Shown: one piece after another, positions 25,198 through 32,687 of the stretch | Layout: each line of letters opens with the position of its first letter | Numbering within the stretch: the stretch's first letter is position 1 | NCBI GenBank assembly: GCA_031969915.1 | Contig: DALYJJ010000065.1 | Span: 1 to 32,687 of the forward strand | DNA length: 32,687 nt | Origin: DALYJJ01 sp031969915 | GTDB lineage: Bacteria; Acidobacteriota; Terriglobia; Bryobacterales; Bryobacteraceae | Reading direction: 5' to 3' | The notes under the pieces: generated by a model | Databases searched by the model: none | What the model was told of the DNA's origin: nothing | Seen by the model: only the letters and a program-made list of their open reading frames with translations | Made by a program: the position numbers and the translations under genes

Positions 25198-28100
25198 ATG
25201 ACACTTCGTCGAGCGGCCTGCCTCGTCCTGCTGGCCATCCAATTCGCCTACGGACAGGCGCAGAGCACGTCCGGCGACCTCAAGGGGACGATCGTCGACC
25301 CGACCGGCGCGTCGATCGCCAATGCCAAGATCACGCTCACCAATGCGGAGCGTGGCCTCACACGGAACACTGTGAGCGACGGTGAGGGTGGGTACAACGT
25401 TCCGCTGTTGCCCCCGGGAGTCTACCGGATGCGGGTTGAGGCCAACGGGTTCAAGGTTCAGGTGCTCGACGAGATCGCCATCCGCGTCGGCGACAGTATC
25501 AACCTCGATGTGCCCCTGACCGTGGGCAACGTCGCGAGTGAGCTCGAAGTGCGCGCCGAAGTGCCCGTCGTCGAAACGGAGCGCTACCAGCAGGCCACCA
25601 CCATCGAACAGCAGCGCATCCGCGACCTGCCCATCAACCGCCGCAACTACCTGGATTTCGTTTTGCTCGCTCCGGCCACCGCGGACACCTCGGATACCGT
25701 TGATGGCACCGACTACCGCGTCGCGCAGACGCCCCAAAGCGGCGTCAGTTTCGGCGGCGGCAACGGGCGCGGCAACGGTTTCTACATCGACGGTGTCGAG
25801 AACTTCGTGAACTCCGGCGGCGTCCGGCCCTCGGTGAGCCAGGAGGCGGTGCAGGAGTTCCAGGTGAACCGCAACAGCTTCAGCGCCGAGTTTTCGTGGG
25901 CCTCGGGCGGAGTGGTGAACATCATCACCAAGTCGGGTGCCAACGACATCCGCGGCAACCTGTTCGGCTTCCTGCGCCACCGCGACATCCAGGCGCGCAA
26001 TTTCTTCGATCCCGGAAAGAGCTCTTTTACCCGGCTCCAGAGCGGGGCGACCTTCGGCGGGCGCATCGTCAAGGACAAGACCTTCTACTTCCTCTCCTAT
26101 GAGCGCCTGGACCGCGAGGAGACGGCGTTTGTGCCGATTCTGCAGGACACCAGCGCGTTCACCAGGCTCACCGGCTCGCAGCAGGAACTGGTGAACTTCT
26201 TCAATGCCTCCGGCAGCCCGCTGCTGCGCGGCTTGGCGGCGCAGGCCAATCAACTCCTGATTCCCGGAAACAATCCGCGCGTCACCTCGCTGTTCAACAG
26301 GAACAGCGGACGATTCCCGTTCTCTGAAGGGACGCAGATGTTCGCCGTGCGTCTGGACCACCGTTTCTCCGACACCCACAATGGCTTCCTGCGCGCTAAC
26401 TGGACCGACAGCAACCAGAGCAACGCGCAGTTCGGCGCACTGGTGGCATACAACCGCGGGCGCTCGAACAACCAGTGGGACGGCACGGTGATGCTCAACG
26501 ACAGTCTGGTGCTGAGCACCCAGTGGGTGGTGGAAACGCGCGCGATGTTCAACTACAACCGCCTGGACGTGCTGCCCACCGATCCCAACGGGCCGGAGAT
26601 CAACATCACCGGCTTCGGCTTTTTCGGCCGCGACATCTTCCTGCCCTCTACCAACTACGAGCGCCACTACCAGGTGATGCAGAACTGGAACTTCCACTCC
26701 GGCTCACACGACCTGAAGTTCGGCTTCGACATCAACCCGGTGCGCGACAACGTCTACTCGGAGACGTTCTTCAGCGGGCGCTTCGGATTCGGCGAAGCCG
26801 TGCCCCTGGCCAGCGTGCTGGCCAGCGCCGCCGGCGATCCGAACTTCCCCACGACCTTAGCGGGCATCCTCACGCAGGCCGGCCAGCAGCGCCTGATCCC
26901 CAACCTCTCCGCGCCGATCAACGCGCTCCAGGCCTTCAGCCTCGGCCTGCCGACGTTCTACCAGCAGGGCTTCGGCGACCCCCGCTGGATCGGCTGGAGC
27001 AAGCGATACGGGTTCTACGGCCAGTATTCGTACCGCCCCTTCCAGGGCTTCACGCTCAACCTCGGACTTCGCTATGACCTGGAGCAGAACGAGAAGTCGA
27101 TCGGCACCGACGCCATCAACTTCGCCCCGCGCATCGGCTTCGCCTGGACTCCCAGGAAGGATGGCAAGATGGTGGTGCGCGGCGGCTACGGCGTCTACTA
27201 CACGCCCACCAATCTGCAGGTCTCGCAGGTGGCCGACACGCTGTCCGGCGCCTACATCAACCAGATCTTCGTGCCGCTCACCGGTCTGCCCGTCTTTCTG
27301 AACCCATCCACCGGCCGTCCGCTCACCTCCGGCGACATCTACCAGGGGCTGCTCGCTCGCGGCGTGATCGGCAACCGCGCGATCACCGCCGCCGACATCG
27401 CGCCCTTCGGCCTGCGCCCCGGACCGGGCCTCCCGCTGCGCGTCGTCTTCGGCGCCGAACCCGTGCGCAACGCCTACGCGCAGCAGGGCAGCTTCGAAAT
27501 CGAGCGCGGCTTCGGCGACTACGCCATCTCGGTCGGCTACAACTACAACCGCACGCTGGGCATCGCCCGCATCACCGGCCGCAACGTGTTTTACAGCGGC
27601 CGCTTCCGCCCCGATGGAAGCCCGATTTACGGGTTCATCGATCCCCTCGTCCTGCAGCGCAACATCTTCACCTTCGACGGCAACTCCTCCTTCCACGCCG
27701 GGATCATCCAGTTGACCAAGCGGTTCAGCTCGAACTTCGCGCTGAACGCCCATTACACGTTCAGCAAGGCGATGGACGACGTGACGGATTTCAACTCGGA
27801 CTTCTCGCCCATGGACCAGTTGAACGCCCGCGCCGAGAGGGCCTTGTCGCCGTTCCATCACAAGCACCGCTTCGTGTTCAACGCCGTAATTCAATCGCCC
27901 GCCAAGAACGCCGTCCTGCGGGCCTGGAACGTGTCCCCCATCCTGGTCACGAATTCATGGCGGCCCTTCAACATCCTCGCCGGCGTGGACATCAACGAGG
28001 ACCGTTACGTCACCAACGACCGTCCTTTCGGCGCCGGCCGCAACATCGGCCAAGGGCCGAACTTCTTCACCTTCGACATGCGCCTGTCCCGCCGTTTCAG

Positions 28101-28323
28101 CTTCACATCGGATGGCAAGCGCAACATCGAGTTCATCGCGGAAGGCTTCAATCTGCTCAACCGGACGAATTTCCGCACCGTGAACAACACGGTGGGCAAC
28201 GTGCCGCTCGCCTCGCTCGCCCGGCCGATTCAAGGCTTCCGCGGCGTGCCCACGCAGGCCCTCGCCTTTACCTCGGCCTACGATTCGCGGCAGTTCCAGT
28301 TCGGCGCGAAGATCAACTTCTAA
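25198..28323 (+). CDS. Oar-like TonB-dependent receptor
   Basis: A 1041-residue outer-membrane protein. ATG 25198 gives a signal peptide (MTLRRAACLVLLAIQFAYGQ) and lies 6 nt after GGAAAG; the frame is open far upstream but that part is the antisense of the hydrolase and kinase genes. A carboxypeptidase-regulatory-like domain spans about 26-118 (GDLKGTIVDPTGASIANAKI, GGYNVPLLPPGVYRMRVEAN). The plug follows at about 120-260 (LPINRRNYLDFVLLAPAT, GNGFYIDGVENFV, VQEFQVNRNSFSAEFSWASG, VVNIITKSG), then a large barrel up to the terminal Phe (FQFGAKINF). Oar-like receptors are highly expanded in Acidobacteriota and some take up large peptides or glycans or serve in protein export. The divergent hydrolase-kinase operon suggests a shared substrate, unknown here. 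The stop overlaps the convergent PD40 gene stop. Confidence 0.95.
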   Translation: MTLRRAACLVLLAIQFAYGQAQSTSGDLKGTIVDPTGASIANAKITLTNAERGLTRNTVSDGEGGYNVPLLPPGVYRMRVEANGFKVQVLDEIAIRVGDSINLDVPLTVGNVASELEVRAEVPVVETERYQQATTIEQQRIRDLPINRRNYLDFVLLAPATADTSDTVDGTDYRVAQTPQSGVSFGGGNGRGNGFYIDGVENFVNSGGVRPSVSQEAVQEFQVNRNSFSAEFSWASGGVVNIITKSGANDIRGNLFGFLRHRDIQARNFFDPGKSSFTRLQSGATFGGRIVKDKTFYFLSYERLDREETAFVPILQDTSAFTRLTGSQQELVNFFNASGSPLLRGLAAQANQLLIPGNNPRVTSLFNRNSGRFPFSEGTQMFAVRLDHRFSDTHNGFLRANWTDSNQSNAQFGALVAYNRGRSNNQWDGTVMLNDSLVLSTQWVVETRAMFNYNRLDVLPTDPNGPEINITGFGFFGRDIFLPSTNYERHYQVMQNWNFHSGSHDLKFGFDINPVRDNVYSETFFSGRFGFGEAVPLASVLASAAGDPNFPTTLAGILTQAGQQRLIPNLSAPINALQAFSLGLPTFYQQGFGDPRWIGWSKRYGFYGQYSYRPFQGFTLNLGLRYDLEQNEKSIGTDAINFAPRIGFAWTPRKDGKMVVRGGYGVYYTPTNLQVSQVADTLSGAYINQIFVPLTGLPVFLNPSTGRPLTSGDIYQGLLARGVIGNRAITAADIAPFGLRPGPGLPLRVVFGAEPVRNAYAQQGSFEIERGFGDYAISVGYNYNRTLGIARITGRNVFYSGRFRPDGSPIYGFIDPLVLQRNIFTFDGNSSFHAGIIQLTKRFSSNFALNAHYTFSKAMDDVTDFNSDFSPMDQLNARAERALSPFHHKHRFVFNAVIQSPAKNAVLRAWNVSPILVTNSWRPFNILAGVDINEDRYVTNDRPFGAGRNIGQGPNFFTFDMRLSRRFSFTSDGKRNIEFIAEGFNLLNRTNFRTVNNTVGNVPLASLARPIQGFRGVPTQALAFTSAYDSRQFQFGAKINF

Positions 28324-30740
28324 CGGGCTTTGCTTTCGTACAACTCGATGCGCGGGCGCAGGGCCTCGGCCATATCGCGGTTTCCCTGGCGCGTGGCCAA
28401 CTCCAGCGCCCGCCGCGCGGTGGCCGCCGCCTCGCGAAAACGCTCCACCTGCGCATAGAGCATCGAGAGCCGGTCCAGCACGATCGGCTCCTGGCCCTGT
28501 GACAGTTCCGCCGCTTTCTCCACATGCGGGATGCCTTCTGCCACCTGCCCCCGCGCGGCCAGAGCCCGCCCCAGGTTCAACCGCAGGGCCATCGAATTCG
28601 GCTCCACGGCGACTCCCTGCTCGAAATGCGATACCGCCTGGTCGAACTGGCCCGCGCGCGCGAAGATGCTGCCCAGGTTGTTGTGCGCATCGGCGTTTTG
28701 CGGATCGATCTCCAGGGCCTTCGCCAAGAGCTGTTTCGCCTCCTCGCCGCGCCCCACGTTGAGCAGGACGCCGCCGTAGGAGCCGAGCGCCTTGGCGTCG
28801 TCCGGATTCAACTCGATCGCCTTTCGCAACGGCTCCGCCGCCTCGTCGAAACGGCCCATGCGGGCCAGCGAAACGCCCCAGTTGCTGTAGCTCTTATAGT
28901 TCTCCGGGTCCGCTTCCACGGCCTTCTTGAACTGTGCCATCGCCGCGTCATAGTCGCCCGCCTCGGTGAGCGCCGCGCCCAGGTTGCTCAGCGCCATCGA
29001 ATCGTTCGGATCCATCGCCAGCGCTTTCTTCCACTCCCCGATGGCGTCCTGTGGCCGCCCCTTTTCCTGAAACTCGAGGGCCATGTCCGCCACGCGGTAG
29101 AAATCCGTGGCCGGGGCGTCGAAGCTTTCCCACCCGTCCGCTCCTACGTTCGCGAATTCGGGAATATTCACCGCCCGGTTGGCGGCCGTGGCGTTCTCAA
29201 TCAACACCGGCGGGCTGTCGTTGCCCTGCTCGTCGATGTGCGTCAGGTACATCTGCGTGTAGGGCGAGCGCATCTTCGACGAGAACACCATCCACCGCCC
29301 GTTGGGAGAAAAGCTGTGCCAGGAGTTCATCAGCGGTGTATTGCAGTTCATGCGGCGCGCCGGGCCTCCGGCCAGAGGCGCGATAAACAACTGCCCGTCC
29401 GGGCGCATCAGCAGCCCGTTCTTTGCCTGCACCCACACCAGCCACTTCCCATCCGGCGAGATCTTCGGGAAACTGTTGCTCATCCCGTTGCCCGACGCCG
29501 CGGCGATCGGTTCCGCCGTGCCGCCTTTTCCGCCGTTGAACGGAATGCGGTACAGGTCGTATCGCACCGGCGTTTCGTTCGGATCGTTCGCGCGCTCCGC
29601 GGGCTTCACGCCCGGAGTGTAGGAATCCCGCGCTTCGGCGCGGGCGAAGATCAGGAACTGCCCGTCGGGGCTCCAGGTGGCGTTGGTATGGACGTAGCGC
29701 GGATCGTCGGCGCCCGGCAGCGGCAGCAATTTGCCCGCGGCCTTGCTGTACCAGGCCAGCACGCCGCGCGTCGGATAGAAAACTTGAAGGAACTTGTAGT
29801 CCCGGAAATTCTGCACATAGAAGTTGCCGCGTACGTCGCGCGGCAGTTGGCCGGGCCCACGCGGCGCCAGGTCCCCCGGGCTCACCATCGTCACCACATG
29901 CTGGCCGTCGGGCGAAACCTGGGACATGAAGCCGACGCGGATTTTGCTCCCCAGCTTGCCCCGGAACGAACTCCAGGCCACCACGTTCTCGCTCTTGAGC
30001 GACGCCTTCTTCGCGATCGGCACCAGCGCGTAGAGGCCCTTGTCGTTCGCGGGCCCGTCCACGTCCAGGCCCAGCGTCTTCCCGTCCTTTGAAAACGAGT
30101 GGCAGTTCATGCACGTGGGCAGCCCGTCGATCATGAGCCGGCTCTTGGTTTCATTCACGTACCGCAACCGCCAGGCCACCAGCGGCAACGCGTTCTTGGG
30201 GAGCGGCCGGATGACACCCTTTTCGAGCGCCGCCGGCATCAGCGGCACATCGCGGAAAAAGACCGGCGCACCCACCGGATCCGCCGCGATGCGGATCGTC
30301 ACCCGGCCTTCGGAAGCCGGTTTCGCGTCCGCGGCGGCCAGGCCCTCGAAGACGATCGTGACCGGCTTCACCCCGGCGCGTTTCTTGATCGCCTCCCAGG
30401 TGGCGGCGTCCGGCGCCCAGGTGCGCATGGCCTGCTGCTCGGGCGTCAGTTTCGGGATCTCGTTCGACGGGGCCACCACGCGCTCGTCAATCTCCCCTAC
30501 CTTGAGTGGCTCGCCCTTCACCGCCACTCGCAGCGGCGCTCCGCTCGCGAACTGCACTTCCGCGCGCCAATTCAGGTTGGCCTTCTCGCGATCCGTGAAG
30601 AGAAACGTGGGCGGCGCGAAGTCCGGCGGAAACACACTCTGGCCGGCCGGGTAGTCGACCCGTATCTCGGCCTTCCCGGCGGCCTCCAACCCGAGCGGCA
30701 CACTGAGCGCGGCGAGAACCAACACCAATCTCAAATGCAT
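28320..30740 (-). CDS. Secreted PD40 beta-propeller/TPR protein with CxxCH motif
   Basis: An 806-residue exported protein (signal peptide MHLRLVLVLAALSVPLGLEA). Residues ~22-200 form a beta-rich N-domain. C210-x2-C213-H214 (CMNCHSFSKDGKTLGLD) is a c-type heme-binding signature in the linker before the propeller. Residues ~225-540 contain PD40/TolB-like blades (GFMSQVSPDGQHVVTMV, TNATWSPDGQFLIFARAE, FPKISPDGKWLVWVQAK, SFSPNGRWMVFSSK). Residues ~560-800 hold six or more TPR units (ALSNLGAALTEAGDYDAAMA, KSYSNWGVSLARMGRFDEAA, DAHNNLGSIFARAGQFDQAV). It resembles proteins found in Bacteroidota and Acidobacteriota that link TolB-like propellers with TPRs. A single covalent heme is plausible but needs testing. 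Its stop (TAG, 28322-28320) and the receptor stop (TAA, 28321-28323) share bases. Confidence 0.9.
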   Translation of the reverse strand: MHLRLVLVLAALSVPLGLEAAGKAEIRVDYPAGQSVFPPDFAPPTFLFTDREKANLNWRAEVQFASGAPLRVAVKGEPLKVGEIDERVVAPSNEIPKLTPEQQAMRTWAPDAATWEAIKKRAGVKPVTIVFEGLAAADAKPASEGRVTIRIAADPVGAPVFFRDVPLMPAALEKGVIRPLPKNALPLVAWRLRYVNETKSRLMIDGLPTCMNCHSFSKDGKTLGLDVDGPANDKGLYALVPIAKKASLKSENVVAWSSFRGKLGSKIRVGFMSQVSPDGQHVVTMVSPGDLAPRGPGQLPRDVRGNFYVQNFRDYKFLQVFYPTRGVLAWYSKAAGKLLPLPGADDPRYVHTNATWSPDGQFLIFARAEARDSYTPGVKPAERANDPNETPVRYDLYRIPFNGGKGGTAEPIAAASGNGMSNSFPKISPDGKWLVWVQAKNGLLMRPDGQLFIAPLAGGPARRMNCNTPLMNSWHSFSPNGRWMVFSSKMRSPYTQMYLTHIDEQGNDSPPVLIENATAANRAVNIPEFANVGADGWESFDAPATDFYRVADMALEFQEKGRPQDAIGEWKKALAMDPNDSMALSNLGAALTEAGDYDAAMAQFKKAVEADPENYKSYSNWGVSLARMGRFDEAAEPLRKAIELNPDDAKALGSYGGVLLNVGRGEEAKQLLAKALEIDPQNADAHNNLGSIFARAGQFDQAVSHFEQGVAVEPNSMALRLNLGRALAARGQVAEGIPHVEKAAELSQGQEPIVLDRLSMLYAQVERFREAAATARRALELATRQGNRDMAEALRPRIELYESKAR

Positions 30741-30800
30741 CGCGATCGAGACCTCCAGACCCTCTTGCCTGAGCCGATTCTATCCCACGATACTCGGTGT

Positions 30801-31409
30801 GTGCTCCCTCCATTACTCCTGTTGTTTTCGATGGCCGGCGATCCCATGCGCCAGGTGGCCGAGTGGCTGCCCGGTGTGTACGACACCTTCGAGCATGCCG
30901 CGCAAGACGAGGCGCGCCAGACCGCCTACCGGCACGTCCGGGCCGTCCTGAAGATCGTCGCCCTTCCCACCAACATCGGCGGAGGCAAGCCCGCCTTCTA
31001 CCTGGAGCAGGCGATGGCGGGCGCCGAGGAGCAGCCGTACCGCCAGCGCGTCCTGCTACTCGAACAGACCGGCCCCGGGGCGGTGACCGTATGGGACTAC
31101 CGCATCGCGGAGCCCAAGGATCTGGTGGGCGCGGCACCCGGGCAGTTGCAGCGGCTCACCATGGAGCGCCTCAGCCGCGAAGGCGGTTGCGAAGTGGTCT
31201 TCATCCGCGCGGACCGCGAACTGTTCAAGGGTTCCGCCGGCGCGGGACGAACCTGCAAGTCCACCCTCCGCGGCGCGACTCACGTGATCAGCTACTCCGA
31301 GCTGACGCCGCGCACGCTGACCTCCCTCGACCAGGGCTTCGACGATACCGGAGCCCACAAGTGGGGGCCGCCGCCGGGCGTCATCGGGCACATCTTTCGC
31401 AAGCGGTGA
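30801..31409 (+). CDS. CpcT/CpeT-family protein
   Basis: A 202-residue protein of the chromophore-lyase CpcT/CpeT family. GTG 30801 gives a short hydrophobic N-terminus (MLPPLLLLFSMAGDP) that looks like a signal peptide; ATG 30831 is the alternative. Family features are VAEWLPGVYDTFEHAAQDEA, FYLEQAMAGAEEQPYRQRVL, the GCEVVFIRADRELFKGSAG stretch with C-terminal RTCKS, and the ending LDQGFDDTGAHKWGPPPG. In cyanobacteria these proteins attach bilins to phycobiliproteins. Relatives occur widely in bacteria without phycobilisomes, where the beta-barrel fold probably binds another ligand. No bilin or photosynthesis gene is nearby, so lyase activity should not be assumed. It is divergent from the PD40/TPR gene (60 bp apart) and ends 15 bp from the convergent ThyX-like gene. 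Confidence 0.85.
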   Translation: MLPPLLLLFSMAGDPMRQVAEWLPGVYDTFEHAAQDEARQTAYRHVRAVLKIVALPTNIGGGKPAFYLEQAMAGAEEQPYRQRVLLLEQTGPGAVTVWDYRIAEPKDLVGAAPGQLQRLTMERLSREGGCEVVFIRADRELFKGSAGAGRTCKSTLRGATHVISYSELTPRTLTSLDQGFDDTGAHKWGPPPGVIGHIFRKR

Positions 31410-31424
31410 CGAAGGCTCCGCTGC

Positions 31425-32681
31425 CTAACGCTGTAGCGGGTCCTCGATTTCCGGCGGAGTGGCGGACATCAGCCGCCCCAGCGACGGCTCCAGCCGCGCC
31501 ATCCGCTCCTTCATCTTCCAGGCGATCTCGCGGTAGCTGAAGTGGCCCTTCACGCCGCTGCGCAGGCGCGCGATGTACTCGGCCTCGGCAAAGTCCATCT
31601 TGAACAGGAAGCGCGCCCGGGTGGCGAAGGGAAGCAGGTACGCCGCCGCGGGTTCGGGCAGGAGAGCCGCCGCGGCGAACGCGCCTTCCAAGGCCGCGCG
31701 GAAGGGCCCCTCGATGCCCGCTTCGCTCACTGCGCGCGGTACGTCGAAGCCCAGCGCGCGCCCGTAGCGCTGGCGGAACTGCTGGCAGCGCCGGTGCCTG
31801 TGCAGGTCGCGATAGGCGCCGATGTCCATCACCATGTCGTACACGTACGGCCCGCCCCGGAACGCGCTCATCAGTTCGTCGCGGCGGCTGCGCGAGCGTA
31901 ACGCCGTGTCGATCACCTCGGCCCGCCGCTCATCCGGCCACCCGCTCGCCGTTTCGTATAGCTCGCGGTACGGGCGGTCGGTGACGGAATAGAGCAGCGT
32001 CGCCACCACGTCGCACTCCGTGTCCGCCGGTTTCAGCAGATCCACCTCGTCCACCGCCGCGCCCGCCGCCGTGGGTAGGTTCTGTCGGGCCCACAGAGCC
32101 AGGTCCTCGCGCGACCGCGCGATGTGCTCGTCGGCCTCGACGTACTTGGCGAGCGTCGGCGCCACCGGCTCGCCATCGCCGCTCCACAGACACGCCGGCG
32201 TCTCCGCGCACGCCGCCGCCGCCTCGGCGCCCAGTTCGCGCACCTCCGCCAGTTCCGAAGCCTTCATCTTGCGGATCTGCTTTTCCAGGGTGCGGATGCT
32301 CGTCACCTGCCCCACGCCCGTGGGCACGCCAAAAAACAATAGGTACCGCGCCACGTCGAACGCCCGCGCGGCGATGTTCCGCTGGTACGCGTCCGGCTTC
32401 ATCGACTCCGGGCGCGGCAGTTTCTCCGACAGGTAGCCGGCCATTGCCGCATGCGTTTCTTGGTACGCCGCCAGTAGCTTCTCGCCCGCCGCCTGGTACA
32501 GCGCCGCCTGTGCCGCGTCGAACTCCGGCGGCGTCACGAACCCCGAACGCCCGAAGTCCTGGTAGCGGGAAGAGCGCGCCTGCCCGTCCCAAAGCTGTTC
32601 GTCTTCGATCTCGACGGCGGCGATCTCCGAAACGCCTTCGAAGCACAGCGTGACGTGCCCCAGGTCGGCGATCGAGGCACG
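31425..32681 (-). CDS. ThyX-like (flavin-dependent thymidylate synthase-like) protein, N-terminus missing
   Basis: About 419 residues are visible; the frame enters from the right edge, so the true start lies outside the window. An internal ATG at 32537 is not the real start, because family sequence continues before it: RASIADLGHVTLCFEGVSEI and QLWDGQARSSRYQDFGRSGF correspond to the H-x-S-I and EQSxRY regions of ThyX proteins. A second ThyX-like half follows at about 31700-31960 with DLHRHRRCQQFRQRYGRAL, a variant of the RHR motif lacking the usual Ser-x-Asn-Glu. Long two-part ThyX relatives occur in several phyla; whether they make dTMP is unclear. An in-frame TGA at 32682-32684 lies in an inverted copy of nearby bases at the very end and is probably an artefact. 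Confidence 0.8.
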   Translation of the reverse strand, partial: RASIADLGHVTLCFEGVSEIAAVEIEDEQLWDGQARSSRYQDFGRSGFVTPPEFDAAQAALYQAAGEKLLAAYQETHAAMAGYLSEKLPRPESMKPDAYQRNIAARAFDVARYLLFFGVPTGVGQVTSIRTLEKQIRKMKASELAEVRELGAEAAAACAETPACLWSGDGEPVAPTLAKYVEADEHIARSREDLALWARQNLPTAAGAAVDEVDLLKPADTECDVVATLLYSVTDRPYRELYETASGWPDERRAEVIDTALRSRSRRDELMSAFRGGPYVYDMVMDIGAYRDLHRHRRCQQFRQRYGRALGFDVPRAVSEAGIEGPFRAALEGAFAAAALLPEPAAAYLLPFATRARFLFKMDFAEAEYIARLRSGVKGHFSYREIAWKMKERMARLEPSLGRLMSATPPEIEDPLQR

Positions 32682-32687
32682 TCACGC
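32648..32687. repeat. Inverted repeat ending at the last base of the window
   Basis: GCGTGACGTGCC (32648-32659) is exactly complementary in reverse to GGCACGTCACGC (32676-32687), whose last base is the final base of the window. The right arm brings an in-frame TGA into conserved ThyX-like sequence. A fold-back join at the end of an assembled contig is the simplest explanation; a natural palindrome is the alternative. Confidence 0.6.

Noticed and set aside
30099..30800. N-terminal extension of the CpcT/CpeT frame
   Set aside because: It is antisense to the PD40/TPR gene start, and family homology begins only after 30831.

Overview
The window is GC-rich bacterial chromosome, most likely from Acidobacteriota of the Bryobacterales/Solibacter type. 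The basis is the gene families, not a marker-gene tree: a PadR regulator coupled to a large two-module MacB/FtsX-like permease of the ADOP type, an Oar-like TonB-dependent receptor with a carboxypeptidase-regulatory-like N-terminus, a PD40/TPR protein, a Gfo/Idh/MocA oxidoreductase with a twin-arginine leader, and a B12-dependent ribonucleotide reductase. No transposase, integrase, phage gene or CRISPR array was seen.

Layout. (1) 196-7081 (+): a tight run made of an ECF sigma factor, a fused zinc-binding anti-sigma/FecR membrane protein, and two ATPase-permease pairs of an ABC-2 exporter. Most junctions overlap by 4-14 nt, and the run ends at a 28-bp perfect palindrome shared with the convergent oxidoreductase gene. 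(2) 7117-9621: Tat-exported oxidoreductase (-), tRNA-Glu(CUC) (+), rmuC (-). (3) 9649-13537 (-): nrdJ behind two NrdR-box-like palindromes, a SRPBCC protein, and a 50-residue secreted Lys/Glu-rich microprotein with its own terminator. (4) 13684-16728 (-): padR-ADOP permease operon with a near-consensus promoter covered by a PadR-type palindrome. (5) 16838-21963: relic of a receptor C-terminus (-), then a siderophore-type TonB receptor with a Fur-like 7-1-7 palindrome at its predicted start site, a PepSY membrane protein, a frameshifted relic of an anti-sigma-like gene, and a secreted TPR protein. (6) 22130-22952 (+): a shortened HU/IHF-like protein overlapping a gene that joins a second HU-like segment to a TIR domain. 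This is the most unusual locus here. (7) 22964-28323: ROK sugar kinase and ceramidase-like hydrolase (-), divergent from an Oar-like receptor (+). (8) 28320-32687: PD40/TPR protein with a CxxCH motif (-), a CpcT/CpeT-like protein (+), and a ThyX-like protein (-) that is cut at the window end, where the last 12 bases are an inverted copy of nearby sequence.

How the genes fit together. Regions 5 and 7 look like outer-membrane uptake loci: one probably for ferric siderophores (receptor plus PepSY reductase-like protein), the other for an unknown substrate processed by a secreted hydrolase and a sugar kinase. Region 1 looks like an envelope-signal circuit in which a membrane anti-sigma protein controls an export system made from the same transcript. 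The HU-TIR pair could be a nucleotide-hydrolysing defence or signalling module that senses DNA; this is inference from domains only.
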